In this document: positions 9,304 through 19,770 of the stretch, piece after piece
How positions within the stretch are numbered: position 1 is the stretch's first letter
Layout of the letters: the number at the start of each line of letters is the position of its first letter
Assembly: GCA_009773055.1 (NCBI GenBank)
Contig: WOUW01000008.1
Coordinates: 1-64,000, forward strand
Length of the DNA: 64,000 nt
Direction: 5' to 3'
DNA from: Paracoccaceae bacterium
GTDB lineage: Bacteria; Pseudomonadota; Alphaproteobacteria; Rhodobacterales; Rhodobacteraceae
Notes under the pieces: model-generated
Databases searched by the model: none
What the model was told of the DNA's origin: nothing
Seen by the model: the letters and a program-made list of their open reading frames with translations, nothing else
Position numbers and translations under genes: made by a program

Positions 9304-10134
9304 ATGACCATCGCCATTACCGGAGCCACCGGCCACCTCGGCCGCCTTGCCATCGAAGCGCTCAAGGCGCGTGGCGCGGCGCCCATCGCGCTTGCCCGCG
9401 ACCCGGCCCGCGCAGCAGACCTTGGCGTCGAGACCCGCGCCTTCGACTATACCAAGGCCGATCCGTCGGCGCTGAAAGGGGTGGACACCCTCGTTCTGAT
9501 TTCGTCCAACGATTTCAGCGACCGCGTCGGGCAACACCGCAATGTCATCGCAGCCGCGAAGGCCGCAGGGGTCAAGCGGCTGGTCTACACCTCGATCCTC
9601 AAGGGCGACCAAAGCCCGATGATTCTGGCGCAGGACCATATCGCCACCGAAGCCGCGATGGCCGACAGCGGCATCCCGACCACGCTTCTGCGCAACGGCT
9701 GGTATACCGAGAACTTCACCGGAGCCCTTGGGGCCGCCGTCCAGCACGGCGCGATCCTCGGCGCTGCGGGTGAAGGCCGCGTCTCCTCTGCTGCCAGGAA
9801 GGACTATGCCGAGGCGATTGCGGTCACCGCGCTTGACGCCGCCCATGCGGGCAAGACCTACGAACTTGCCGGCGACACCGCCCATACCGGGGCCGACTTC
9901 GCTGCCACTGTGGCCAAGGCTGCGGGCAAGCCGGTCGCTTACGCCAATATGCCGCAAGCGGATTATGCGGCGGCGCTGGTCGGATTTGGTCTGCCGGAAG
10001 GCTTTGCCCAGGTCCTTGCGGACTGCGACGCGCAAGCCGGGCAGGGCACGCTTTACGACGACAGCCGCACCCTCAGCCGCCTGATCGGACGCCCGACCAC
10101 TCCGATTGCCGAAACCATCGCGGCGGCGCTGTAA
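9304..10134 (+). CDS. SDR/NmrA-like NAD(P)H:quinone oxidoreductase (QorB-like)
   Basis: MTIAITGATGHLGRLAIEALKARGA..., LLRNGWYTENF; divergent from HxlR regulator as in the ytfGH/qorB-qorR arrangement. Confidence 0.85.
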   Translation: MTIAITGATGHLGRLAIEALKARGAAPIALARDPARAADLGVETRAFDYTKADPSALKGVDTLVLISSNDFSDRVGQHRNVIAAAKAAGVKRLVYTSILKGDQSPMILAQDHIATEAAMADSGIPTTLLRNGWYTENFTGALGAAVQHGAILGAAGEGRVSSAARKDYAEAIAVTALDAAHAGKTYELAGDTAHTGADFAATVAKAAGKPVAYANMPQADYAAALVGFGLPEGFAQVLADCDAQAGQGTLYDDSRTLSRLIGRPTTPIAETIAAAL

Positions 10135-10170
10135 GGCAGGCTCGGCCCCGGATCAGCCCCGGGGCCGACC

Positions 10171-10247
10171 GTTACCAAATCCCTAACGCCCGCATCCAAC
10201 CCTTTGATTTCCCTTGCATCCGAAACCTGCCCACGCGCGGGCACCCC
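10171..10247 (-). repeat. 3'-proximal structured repeat element, copy 1 (downstream of ade)
   Basis: Minus-strand GGGGTGCCCGCGCGTGGGCAGGTTTCGGATGCAAGGGAAATCAAAGGGTTGGATGCGGGCGTTAGGGATTTGGTAAC starts immediately after the ade stop; alignable with copies at 35238 and 53070. Confidence 0.75.
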
Positions 10248-11948
10248 TCAGGGCATCACCTCGAACCGGTCCACATCGACCATCCCCATATCGGTGATCT
10301 TCAGATGCGGGATCACCGGCAGGCACAGGAAGGCCAGCTGAAGGAAGGGCTCCTCCAGCGTGACCCCCAAGGACCGCGCGGCGGCCCTCAGTGCGACCAG
10401 CTTTTCCCGGACCTCCTCGAAGGACGACAGGCTCATCAGCCCCGCGACCGGCAACGCCAGTTCGGCCAGGACCCGCCCCCCTTCGACGACAACAAAGCCG
10501 CCCTCGATTTCGCCCAACCGGGTCGTCGCCAGCGCCATGTCGCCGTAGTCCGCCCCCACCACGGCGATGTTGTGGTGGTCGTGGCAGACCGTCGACCCGA
10601 TGGCACCCCGGCGCAGCCCGAAGCCCTTCACGAACCCCGTGGCCCGGTTCCCGTTCACCCCGTGCCGCTCGATCACCGCGATCTTCACCAGGTCGCGGGC
10701 AATGTCGGGTCGCTTGTCACCATCCTCGGGCGCGATGTCGAAAATCAGGTGCTCGGTGATGATCTTGCCGGGAAGGATGCCGATCACCGGCGTCTCCACG
10801 CGGTTGCCGCCGGTCCGGAAGTCACCTGACGTGATGGGAGGCGCCTTGACCGAGTGTCGGGCCACCGGCTCGGTCACTGCCCGAGCCGCAAAGGCTGCAT
10901 CGTCGGCCACAACGCCGCCCGCCAGCACAAGGCTGGCATGGCACCCCTCAAGGCTGTCGACCACCACGATGTCCGCGCGCTTGCCCGGCGCGATCAGCCC
11001 GCGGTCCTTCAGCCCGAAGGCCTCGGCCGCCGACAGCGATGCCGCCCGATACACCGCCAGCGGCGCGGCCCCCAGTTCGATGGCGGTCCGGATCATGTAG
11101 TCCAGATGCCCATGCTCGCCGATGTCCAGCGGGTTCCGGTCGTCGGTGCACAGGCACAGATAGGGCGAGAATCGTTCCGTCAGCAGCCCCGCGAGCGCGT
11201 GCAGGTCTTTCGAGACCGAGCCCTCGCGGATCAGCACACGCATCCCCTTGCGCAGCTTTTCCAGACCCTCGTCGTAGGTCGTCGCCTCATGCTCGGTCCT
11301 GATCCCGGCGCTGATGTAGCCGTTCAGATCGTTCCCCCGCAGCAAGGGCGCATGGCCGTCGATGTGGCGGCCGCGAAAGGTCTCCAGCTTTTCCAGACAG
11401 CCTTCATCCTTCATCAGAACGCCGGGGTAGTTCATGAATTCGGCCAGTCCGATCACCTTCGGATGGTCCATGAACGGCACGAGGTCGGACGCCGACAGCC
11501 GTGCCCCGGTCGTCTCCATGTGGGTCGAGGGCACGCAGGACGACAGCTGCACCCGGAGGTCCATAACCAGTTGAGACGCAGAGTGAAGAAAGAACTCTAT
11601 CCCCCGGATACCGCACACATTCGCGATCTCGTGGGGGTCGCAGATCGCTGTCGTCACCCCGCGCGGGGTCACGCAGCGGTCGAATTCGTGCGGGGTCACC
11701 AAGGACGATTCCACATGCAGATGCGTGTCGATGAAGCCCGGCACCAGCACGCAGCCCGAGACGTCGATCTCTTTGCGCCCGACGTATGATCCAAACACCC
11801 CGACGATGGTGTCGCCGCAGATCGCCACGTCGCTTTCCACCAGATCGCCGGTGATCAGATCGAACACCCGGCCCCCCTTCAGCACCAGATCGGCGGGTGC
11901 CATCCCCCGGCCCTGATCAATTCTGTCGGCAAGAGATGATTTGGGCAT
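10248..11948 (-). CDS. ade: adenine deaminase
   Basis: 566 aa; [45 protein letters not shown]. Confidence 0.93.
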   Translation of the reverse strand: MPKSSLADRIDQGRGMAPADLVLKGGRVFDLITGDLVESDVAICGDTIVGVFGSYVGRKEIDVSGCVLVPGFIDTHLHVESSLVTPHEFDRCVTPRGVTTAICDPHEIANVCGIRGIEFFLHSASQLVMDLRVQLSSCVPSTHMETTGARLSASDLVPFMDHPKVIGLAEFMNYPGVLMKDEGCLEKLETFRGRHIDGHAPLLRGNDLNGYISAGIRTEHEATTYDEGLEKLRKGMRVLIREGSVSKDLHALAGLLTERFSPYLCLCTDDRNPLDIGEHGHLDYMIRTAIELGAAPLAVYRAASLSAAEAFGLKDRGLIAPGKRADIVVVDSLEGCHASLVLAGGVVADDAAFAARAVTEPVARHSVKAPPITSGDFRTGGNRVETPVIGILPGKIITEHLIFDIAPEDGDKRPDIARDLVKIAVIERHGVNGNRATGFVKGFGLRRGAIGSTVCHDHHNIAVVGADYGDMALATTRLGEIEGGFVVVEGGRVLAELALPVAGLMSLSSFEEVREKLVALRAAARSLGVTLEEPFLQLAFLCLPVIPHLKITDMGMVDVDRFEVMP

Positions 11949-12041
11949 GGTCTTCTCCTTTCCGAACAGGGAAACTCAACCCGGGCGCTGCGTCCATAGC
12001 CAACCGCCTGAAACTGTCCAAACGATAGCAAGAGTAGCCCC

Positions 12042-12962
12042 ATGCGCCCGCTGCGCGGCATTGCCCTGAAACTGGCCTCGGTGGTTGTCTTCATCGTGAT
12101 GGCCTCGCTGATCAAGTCGACGGCAGCACATGTTCCGGCGGGGCAGGCGGTTTTCTTCCGGTCGCTGTTCGCGATACCGGTGATTGTCGCATGGCTGGCC
12201 TGGCGGCGGGAACTGGCGACCGGGCTGAAGACTGCCAACCCCCTTGGCCACGTCTGGCGCGGGGTGGTGGGGACCATGGCGATGGGTCTGGGCTTTGCGG
12301 GCCTTGGCTATCTGCCGCTGCCCGAGGTTACTGCGATCGGCTATGCCGCGCCCTTGCTGACCGTGGTTTTCGCCGCGATGTTTCTAGGCGAAGAAGTGCG
12401 GGTCTTCCGCATATCTGCGGTGATCCTGGGGATGATCGGGGTTCTGATCGTGCTGACGCCGCGCCTGTCCATCGACCCCAAGACCGCAAACGTCGCCGAG
12501 GCTTTGGGGGCGATGCTGGTCCTCGGCGGGGCGGTCTTTGCGTCGCTGGCGCAGGTCTTCGTTCGCAAGCTGGTGAACACCGAGCAGACCTCGGCCATCG
12601 TCTTCTGGTTTTCCGTCACCGCCACCCTGATGTCGCTGATCACGCTGCCATTCGGCTGGGTTTGGCCAACGTCGCGCGAGGCCGCGATCCTGGTCGGCGC
12701 GGGCCTTATGGGCGGGGTCGGGCAGATCCTGCTGACCTCCAGCTACCGCGAGGCGGATGCTTCTCTGGTCGCACCTTTCGACTATGCCTCGATGATCTTT
12801 GCCCTTGGCATCGGCTATTTCGTCTTTGCCGAGGTACCGACCTGGCCCATGGTCGGCGGCGCGGCCCTGATCGTGACCGCTGGCATCCTGATCATCTGGC
12901 GCGAGCGGAAGCTTGGGCTGGAACGCGCCCGGCAGCGCAAGGCGATGACGCCGCAGGGCTGA
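12042..12962 (+). CDS. DMT-superfamily (EamA) transporter
   Basis: 306 aa, ten hydrophobic segments, two EamA repeats. Confidence 0.88.
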   Translation: MRPLRGIALKLASVVVFIVMASLIKSTAAHVPAGQAVFFRSLFAIPVIVAWLAWRRELATGLKTANPLGHVWRGVVGTMAMGLGFAGLGYLPLPEVTAIGYAAPLLTVVFAAMFLGEEVRVFRISAVILGMIGVLIVLTPRLSIDPKTANVAEALGAMLVLGGAVFASLAQVFVRKLVNTEQTSAIVFWFSVTATLMSLITLPFGWVWPTSREAAILVGAGLMGGVGQILLTSSYREADASLVAPFDYASMIFALGIGYFVFAEVPTWPMVGGAALIVTAGILIIWRERKLGLERARQRKAMTPQG

Positions 12963-13165
12963 AGTGGCATCCGACGTGGCGCGGTGTGTGTGATGGCGTC
13001 CATTTCGGCATCGACAAGGCTTATCGGTCGCTCCCGGTTCCCGAACCAGATCAGTCCCCGGCGGTGGTCGCGGGTCGGCAGGTTCGGGGACATTTGCCCG
13101 TGCAATTGCGGGGCAGGGGCCTTAAAGTCGGTTGCGGCCATCTGGGCCGGCAGGGGGATGCGGCG

Positions 13166-13291
13166 ATGGCCAAGGGCATGAACAAACGCAAAGAAGTCAA
13201 GAAGCCGAAGAAGGAGGCCGCGAAGGCCCCGGTCTCGGTTTCGTCCAGCAATGCGAAGGTCACGATCTCTTCGGGCAAGCCGAAGGACTAA
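13166..13291 (+). CDS. 41-aa Lys-rich small protein
   Basis: MAKGMNKRKEVKKPKKEAAKAPVSVSSSNAKVTISSGKPKD at the end of ORF 12191-13291, from ATG 13166. Confidence 0.5.
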   Translation: MAKGMNKRKEVKKPKKEAAKAPVSVSSSNAKVTISSGKPKD

Positions 13292-13623
13292 GCGGGCTTG
13301 TGTGCGGCTGCCACCACCAGAAGGCCGCCTGCAATCGCCCAGTTCTTGACGAAGATCGACATCTGCCAGCCGTCCTGTGGCTGCAAGTGAAAAAGGCTGG
13401 TCACTGCGCAGTAGCTTGCCGCTGCCAGTGCCGCGAGCCACACGGTGCGCGGCACCAACAGCCCAACGGCCAGCCCTAGGTTCACTGCCAACGCGGGCCA
13501 GACCAGCCAGCCCGGCGCGCCCAACCCTTCCAGAAGGCCCCCGGCCACCTCGGGTGCCAATACCTTCTGGACGGCTCCCGCCACGAAGAGGAGGGCCAGC
13601 AGGGAACGTCCGAAAAGGTCCAT
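13288..13623 (-). CDS. DoxX-like membrane protein
   Basis: 111 aa, MDLFGRSLLALLFVAGAVQKVLAPEVAGGLLEGLGAPG..., four hydrophobic segments. Confidence 0.75.
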   Translation of the reverse strand: MDLFGRSLLALLFVAGAVQKVLAPEVAGGLLEGLGAPGWLVWPALAVNLGLAVGLLVPRTVWLAALAAASYCAVTSLFHLQPQDGWQMSIFVKNWAIAGGLLVVAAAHKPA

Positions 13624-13693
13624 CTTCGCCTCCGTTTTCGGAAGCTACGCAGGGTCGGACCGGAAGTTGCGCTGCAGCGCCCGCCTTTGACTG

Positions 13694-14155
13694 TCAGAAC
13701 ACCTCTTTGACCGCCTCCATCGCCACATAGGTCGAAGTCGAGGCGACATGGGGCAGGGTCGAGATCACCTCGCCCAGCACCCGGCGATAGGCCTGGATGT
13801 CGGCCGTGCGGACCTTGAGAAGGTAGTCGAAGGACGAGGCCATCATGTGGCACTGTTCGACTTCCGGCACCAGAAGGACCGCCCGGTTGAAGGCCGTCAA
13901 CGCTGCCTCCCGGGTGTCGGAAAGCCGCACTTCGACAAAGGCGACATGGGCCTGCCCCATTCGGATCGGGTCGAGGATCGCGCGGTAGCCGGTGATGATC
14001 CTGGCCTCCTCCAGCCGCTTCATCCGGGCCTGGGTGGGCGATTTCGACAATCCGATGCGGCGGGCAAGTTCGACGGCGGCGATCCGGCCTTCGGTCTGCA
14101 GCACCCGCAGGATCGCAAGGTCGAAGCGGTCCAGATCGGCGCGGTCGTTTGGCAT
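13694..14155 (-). CDS. putR: Lrp/AsnC family regulator, probable PutR
   Basis: LDRFDLAILRVLQTEGRIAAVELARRIGLSKSPTQARMKRLEEARIITGYRAILDP; divergent from putA. Confidence 0.85.
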   Translation of the reverse strand: MPNDRADLDRFDLAILRVLQTEGRIAAVELARRIGLSKSPTQARMKRLEEARIITGYRAILDPIRMGQAHVAFVEVRLSDTREAALTAFNRAVLLVPEVEQCHMMASSFDYLLKVRTADIQAYRRVLGEVISTLPHVASTSTYVAMEAVKEVF

Positions 14156-14258
14156 CGTGTTGTCCTGCAATTGGCGTCGTTCGGACTGGGTAACACGAAT
14201 GTTTCGGGAAAACAGCCCGGCACTTTGGCTGTATGCTGGGCGGAAAGCGAGGTGCCCC

Positions 14259-17200
14259 ATGCCAACCGATACCGCCCTGTCCGCCTGGTCGATCATCCGG
14301 ACCGCAAGCCTGACCGACGAGACCGCACTGGTGCAGCGCCTGGTAGCCGAAGCGGCGCTGGACTCGCCGTCTCGCGCGGCCATCGTGGCAGAGGGGGCGG
14401 ACCTCGTAAAGCGCATCCGCGCCAGCGCCCGCCCCGGGCTTATGGAGGTCTTTCTGGCCGAATACGGGCTTTCGACCGACGAAGGCATCGCTCTGATGTG
14501 TCTGGCCGAGGCGCTGCTGCGGGTGCCGGACGCCGAAACGATGGACGCGCTGATCGAAGACAAGATCGCGCCATCGGACTGGGGGCGACATCTGGGCAAG
14601 TCGGCCTCGTCGCTGGTCAACGCCTCGACCTGGGCCTTGATGCTGACCGGCAAGGTCCTGGACGATCGAGAAGGCGGAATTGCGGGGGCGCTGCGCGGGG
14701 CTGTGCGCCGTCTGGGAGAGCCGGTGATCCGCACCGCCGTCAGCCGCGCGATGAAGGAGATGGGGCGAAACTTCGTCCTGGGCGAAACCATCGACAAGGC
14801 AATGGATCGGGCCGAGGAGCTTGAATCCAAAGGCTATACTTACAGCTATGACATGCTGGGCGAAGCCGCCCGGACCGAAGCGGACGCGCGGCGCTATCAC
14901 CTGAGCTATTCCCGCGCGATCACGGGAATTGCCCGGGCCGCCAAGGGCAACGACATCCGGACCAACCCGGGGATTTCGGTGAAGCTGTCGGCGCTGCACC
15001 CGCGCTATGAGGTTGCGAAGCGCGACAGGGTGATGGAGGAACTGGTCCCCCGCGTCCGCGCTCTGGCCTCGCTCGCTAAGGCCGCGGGCCTTGGCTTCAA
15101 CATCGATGCCGAGGAAGCCGACCGTCTGGCTCTGTCGCTGGAGGTGATCGAGGCTACTCTGTCCGACCCCGCGCTGAAGGGCTGGGACGGGTTCGGGGTC
15201 GTCGTGCAGGCTTATGGCCGCCGGGCGGGGGCGGTGATCGACTGGCTGCATGCGCTGGCCGTCCGGCTGGATCGGAAGATCATGGTCCGTCTGGTGAAAG
15301 GCGCCTACTGGGATGCCGAGGTCAAGCGGGCGCAGGTGATGGGGCTGGAAAGCTTCCCCGTCTTCACCCGCAAGCAATCGACCGACGTCAGCTACATCGC
15401 AAATGCGCGCAAGCTTCTGTCGCTGACCGACCGGATCTATCCGCAGTTCGCCACCCACAACGCCCACACTGTCGCCGCGATCCTGCACATCGCCAAGGCG
15501 CAGGGCCTGACGGCGATGGACTACGAATTCCAGCGCCTGCACGGGATGGGCGAACGGCTGCATGACATCGTCCTGACCGACAAGGGCACCCGCTGCCGGA
15601 TCTACGCCCCGGTCGGCGCACATCGCGACCTGCTGGCATACCTTGTCCGCCGCCTGCTGGAAAACGGCGCGAACTCCAGTTTCGTCAACCAGATCGTCGA
15701 TGAGGATGTGGCCCCGGAAACCGTCGCCGCCTGCCCGCTGGCGGCGGTCGAAGCGCTGGCAGCGATCCCAAGCCCGGCTCTGGCGACCGGCCCAACACTG
15801 TTCACACCACGGAAGAATTCCAAAGGCTGGGACCTGACCGATGCGGCTGACCTTGCCGCCATCGAAGCCGCTCGTTCGCCATTCGCCAAGGCGCAGATCG
15901 ACGCAGCACCCCGTCTGGCGGGCCGCATCGTCGGTGGGCCACGCCTGGCCGTCCTGAACCCTGCCACCGCCGCGCTTGTCGGACATGTCACCACGGCGGG
16001 TCTGCCGGATGTGGAAACGGCCCTGCGGCTTGCTGAGCCCTGGGCCGCTGCTGCGCCAGAGCGCGCAACCGTCCTGCACCGCGCGGCTGACCGGATGGAG
16101 GCCGATACAGGGCGCATCTTCGCGCTCTTGGCGCGTGAAGCGGGCAAGACACTGGCCGATGCGGTGTCCGAACTGCGCGAGGCGGTGGATTTCCTGCGCT
16201 ACTACGCGTCGCAGACCGCGCAGACCCACCCCGCGCGCGGCGTCTTTGCCTGCATCAGCCCTTGGAACTTCCCGCTGGCGATCTTCTGCGGCCAGGTCAG
16301 CGCGGCCCTTGCTGCCGGAAATGCCGTCCTGGCCAAACCCGCCGAGCAGACCCCGCTGATTGCCTGTGTCGCGGTTGATCACCTTCTTGCCGCAGGCGTC
16401 CCCGCGACCGCCCTGCAGCTACTGCCCGGCGATGGTACGGTCGGGGCCGCCCTGACCCGCGACCCGCGCGTCAACGGCGTGGCCTTCACCGGCTCGACCG
16501 ACACTGCACTTGCGATCCGGCGGTCGATGGCCGACCACCTCGATCCCACCGCGCCCCTGATCGCGGAAACCGGTGGCCTCAATGCGATGTTGGTCGACAG
16601 CACTGCCCTGCCGGAACAGGCCGTCCGCGACATCATCGCCTCCAGCTTTCAGTCCGCCGGGCAACGGTGCAGCGCGCTTCGCTGCCTTTATGTGCAGGAA
16701 GACGTGGCAGAAACGGTGTCAGAGATGCTTTTCGGCGCGATGGAGGATCTGGCGCTGGGCGATCCCTGGCACCTTTCCACCGACATAGGCCCGGTGATCG
16801 ACGCCGAGGCGCAGGCGGGCATTCGCGCCTATGTCGATGCCGCCCGGGCCGAGGGCCGCGTCCTGAAGGAACTGAAAGCTCCGGGGCAGGGGACCTTCAT
16901 CGCCCCAACAGTCTTGTCGGTCAAAGGCATAGCGGACATGCCGCGCGAGATCTTCGGGCCGGTCCTGCATATCGCCACCTTCAAGGCGCACGAGATCGAC
17001 AAGGTCATCGCGGCCATCAACGCCACCGGCTATGGGCTGACCTTCGGTCTGCATTCCAGGATCGACGACCGGGTGCAGCGGATCGTCGAGGGCATCCGGG
17101 TCGGGAACACCTACGTCAACCGCAACCAGATCGGAGCGGTGGTCGGCTCCCAGCCCTTTGGCGGCGAGGGGCTATCGGGCACCGGCCCCAAGGCAGGCGG

Positions 17201-17708
17201 TCCACATTACCTGACGCGGTTCACCAGACCAGCAGCGGCGCAGGTCGCGCCCGATGAGGCCACGGTGACCGCCGCCGAAGTCGCGAAGGCCCTCGCTGCC
17301 CCGTGGACCGCGCCTGTGCCCCGGACAGAGAACATGCCTGGCCCGACCGGCGAATCGAACCGCCTGTCCCTGACCCCCCGCCTGCCGATCCTCTGCCTTG
17401 GGCCGGGTCGGGCCGCAGCGCTGCAGCAGGCCGAGGCGGTGCGCAGACTTGGCGGCCATGCGGTCGAGGCTCCGGGCCTGCCCGCCGAGGCGCTGGCCAC
17501 CCTGCAAGGCTACTCTGGCGCGGTCTGGTGGGGCGACGCCGAAGCGGGCCGCACTCATGCCCGGGCGCTGGCACAGCGCAAGGGGCCGATCCTGCCCTTG
17601 ATCGACGTGCCCGACGCGGGCCACGTGCATCTGGAGCGGCATCTTTGCATTGATACCACCGCCTCGGGCGGCAATGCGCAGCTTCTGGCCGCCGTTGCCG
17701 ATGCTTGA
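14259..17708 (+). CDS. putA: bifunctional proline dehydrogenase / L-glutamate gamma-semialdehyde dehydrogenase
   Basis: 1149 aa; PRODH core (SVKLSALHPRYE, VRLVKGAYWDAEVKRAQ) and ALDH core (SPWNFPLAIFCGQVSAALAAGNAVLAKPAEQTP, QSAGQRCSALRCLYVQ). Confidence 0.96.
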   Translation: MPTDTALSAWSIIRTASLTDETALVQRLVAEAALDSPSRAAIVAEGADLVKRIRASARPGLMEVFLAEYGLSTDEGIALMCLAEALLRVPDAETMDALIEDKIAPSDWGRHLGKSASSLVNASTWALMLTGKVLDDREGGIAGALRGAVRRLGEPVIRTAVSRAMKEMGRNFVLGETIDKAMDRAEELESKGYTYSYDMLGEAARTEADARRYHLSYSRAITGIARAAKGNDIRTNPGISVKLSALHPRYEVAKRDRVMEELVPRVRALASLAKAAGLGFNIDAEEADRLALSLEVIEATLSDPALKGWDGFGVVVQAYGRRAGAVIDWLHALAVRLDRKIMVRLVKGAYWDAEVKRAQVMGLESFPVFTRKQSTDVSYIANARKLLSLTDRIYPQFATHNAHTVAAILHIAKAQGLTAMDYEFQRLHGMGERLHDIVLTDKGTRCRIYAPVGAHRDLLAYLVRRLLENGANSSFVNQIVDEDVAPETVAACPLAAVEALAAIPSPALATGPTLFTPRKNSKGWDLTDAADLAAIEAARSPFAKAQIDAAPRLAGRIVGGPRLAVLNPATAALVGHVTTAGLPDVETALRLAEPWAAAAPERATVLHRAADRMEADTGRIFALLAREAGKTLADAVSELREAVDFLRYYASQTAQTHPARGVFACISPWNFPLAIFCGQVSAALAAGNAVLAKPAEQTPLIACVAVDHLLAAGVPATALQLLPGDGTVGAALTRDPRVNGVAFTGSTDTALAIRRSMADHLDPTAPLIAETGGLNAMLVDSTALPEQAVRDIIASSFQSAGQRCSALRCLYVQEDVAETVSEMLFGAMEDLALGDPWHLSTDIGPVIDAEAQAGIRAYVDAARAEGRVLKELKAPGQGTFIAPTVLSVKGIADMPREIFGPVLHIATFKAHEIDKVIAAINATGYGLTFGLHSRIDDRVQRIVEGIRVGNTYVNRNQIGAVVGSQPFGGEGLSGTGPKAGGPHYLTRFTRPAAAQVAPDEATVTAAEVAKALAAPWTAPVPRTENMPGPTGESNRLSLTPRLPILCLGPGRAAALQQAEAVRRLGGHAVEAPGLPAEALATLQGYSGAVWWGDAEAGRTHARALAQRKGPILPLIDVPDAGHVHLERHLCIDTTASGGNAQLLAAVADA

Positions 17709-17739
17709 CGCCTGATGGCGGATCGGAAAGGGTAGCCCC

Positions 17740-18483
17740 ATGTTTCCGATCCGCGACCATAACCCCTCGGGGCGCACACCTTACGTCACCTTCGCGCTGA
17801 TCGCGATCAACATCCTCATTTTCCTGGGCTATTTTACCACCCAAACCGAATGGCAGCTGCAGGATTTCTTCATGACCTGGGGCCTTGTCCCCGCCCGCTT
17901 TCTGTCGGGACAGGGGCTGGAAACCATCGTCACTTCGATGTTCCTGCACGGCGGTTGGATGCATCTGGCAGGGAACATGCTGTTTCTCTGGATCTACGGC
18001 GACAATCTGGAAGAAGAGATGGGCCATTTCGGCTTTCTCATCTTTTACCTGGCCTGCGGGGCCGCAGCGGGTCTGGCGCAGGCGCTGCCCGATCCTTCCT
18101 CGCCCGTACCGATGGTGGGCGCATCGGGGGCTATCGCCGGGGTGATGGGGGGATACCTCCTTTTGTTCCCCAAGGCCAAAGTGGATGTCCTTTTCATCTT
18201 CATCGTCTTCTTTCGCATCTTCGCCATTCCCGCCTGGGTCGTTCTTGGCCTTTGGCTTGCGATCCAGATCTTCTCGGGCGTTTCAACCCCCAGCGACGCG
18301 GGTGGGGTGGCCTACTGGGCGCATGTCGGCGGCTTTGTCGCAGGGTTGGTGCTGACGCTTCCGGCCTGGCTGCGGCGCGGCGCACGCGGTTACTGGCAGC
18401 AGACCGAAGGCCATCCCCCGCATCCCGAGACGCAGTTTCAGGCCTCGCGGTCGAACGTGCCATTGATCCGCCGCCAGCGCTGA
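17740..18483 (+). CDS. rhomboid-family intramembrane serine protease
   Basis: FLHGGWMHLAGNMLFLWIYGDNLEE, PMVGASGAIAGVMGGYLLLFP, AHVGGF. Confidence 0.93.
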   Translation: MFPIRDHNPSGRTPYVTFALIAINILIFLGYFTTQTEWQLQDFFMTWGLVPARFLSGQGLETIVTSMFLHGGWMHLAGNMLFLWIYGDNLEEEMGHFGFLIFYLACGAAAGLAQALPDPSSPVPMVGASGAIAGVMGGYLLLFPKAKVDVLFIFIVFFRIFAIPAWVVLGLWLAIQIFSGVSTPSDAGGVAYWAHVGGFVAGLVLTLPAWLRRGARGYWQQTEGHPPHPETQFQASRSNVPLIRRQR

Positions 18484-18542
18484 ACCACCGCTTTGCGCAC
18501 CCGATTGACGGGCGTAGGATCGCAGCCGGGAAGGGGGCTGCC

Positions 18543-19232
18543 ATGCTGCGTATTGCCTGCCTTTGCGCTGTCCTGGCTGCCCCGGCCAATGCCGAGTGCC
18601 GCCTTGCGTTGGCGCTTGCGGTCGATGTCTCGCGGTCGGTCGATTCGCAGGACTATGTGATCCAGACCGATGGCCTGGCTGCCGCCCTTGAAGACCATGC
18701 GGTCCGCGAGGCGATCTTCGGCCCGGAGGGTGACGTAGCACTGGCGATCTACTACTGGTCGGGGCGCGGCTATCAGGACCTGATCCAGCCCTGGGTGATC
18801 CTTGACAACCCCGAGGCGCTGGACGCCGCGATCTGGACCGTCCGCCGCACGAAGCGCCCCTCGTCCCGTCTTGCGACGGCGTTAGGCGACGCGCTGCGCT
18901 ATGGGGCCGATCTGATGGCCAATGCTCCGGACTGCGCGCGCAAGGTCATCGACGTGGCGGGCGACGGGCAGAACAACGAAGGCATTTCCGTCGCTCGCAC
19001 CTACGAGCGCGAGGATTTCACCGGCATCACCGTCAACGGCCTTGCGGTCGGCGAACACGAGGCCGGGATTGTGTTTTACTACCAGACCGAGGTGATCCGC
19101 GGCCCCGGCGCGTTTGTCGAGACCGCCGTCCGGCAGACAGACTACCCGGCTGCCATCCGCCGCAAGCTCTTGCGTGAACTGCAAGGTCCGATGATCGGTG
19201 CCAACGTTGTGCCCGGTGGCAACGAAGGCTGA
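18543..19232 (+). CDS. DUF1194 (vWA-like) exported protein
   Basis: Signal peptide then CRLALALAVDVSRSVDSQDYVIQTDGLAAALEDHAVREAIF; ATG 18543. Confidence 0.88.
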   Translation: MLRIACLCAVLAAPANAECRLALALAVDVSRSVDSQDYVIQTDGLAAALEDHAVREAIFGPEGDVALAIYYWSGRGYQDLIQPWVILDNPEALDAAIWTVRRTKRPSSRLATALGDALRYGADLMANAPDCARKVIDVAGDGQNNEGISVARTYEREDFTGITVNGLAVGEHEAGIVFYYQTEVIRGPGAFVETAVRQTDYPAAIRRKLLRELQGPMIGANVVPGGNEG

Positions 19233-19347
19233 CCGCAAACCCGCCACAAATAAGGGATTCCCAACCGGAATTTTGCCGGTTTTCGGTTGACTACTGCACG
19301 GAAGCGGGAATTCTTCCCGTGATTGATAGATACATTCGGAGGTTTCC

Positions 19348-19770
19348 ATGCGCCGCCATTTTGCCGCGCTTCTGATGGGCCTGATGTTGCTGCCGGGTGC
19401 TGCTTTGGCAGAGCGCGTCGTCGCCCATGTCTCGATCACCAGCCAGCAAATGAAAGTTTATCACGAGGGACGGCTGCTCTACATCTGGCCGGTCTCTACC
19501 GCCAAGGCGGGCAAGATTACCCCTGCCGGCACCTATGAGCCCGAGTTCCTGTCGCGCAACCATCGCTCGCGCCTTTACAACAACGCACCGATGCCCTTCG
19601 CGATCTTTTACGATGGCAACTACGCGATCCATGGCACGGACCAGATCAAACGCCTGGGCAAGCCCGCGAGCAACGGCTGCGTCCGGCTTGATCCAAAGAA
19701 CGCCGAGATCCTGTTCGAGATGGTGCGGGCCGAAGGGATGGAGAACATGCGCGTGGTGATCGTCAACTAG
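19348..19770 (+). CDS. L,D-transpeptidase (YkuD domain), exported
   Basis: Signal peptide; FYDGNYAIHGTDQIKRLGKPASNGCVRLDPKNAEILF (HG...SNGCVR catalytic motif). Confidence 0.92.
   Translation: MRRHFAALLMGLMLLPGAALAERVVAHVSITSQQMKVYHEGRLLYIWPVSTAKAGKITPAGTYEPEFLSRNHRSRLYNNAPMPFAIFYDGNYAIHGTDQIKRLGKPASNGCVRLDPKNAEILFEMVRAEGMENMRVVIVN

Noticed and set aside
13482-16382. 966-aa minus-strand ORF
   Set aside because: Antisense to putA/putR; high-GC shadow ORF with no domain pattern, while the plus strand encodes clear PutA.
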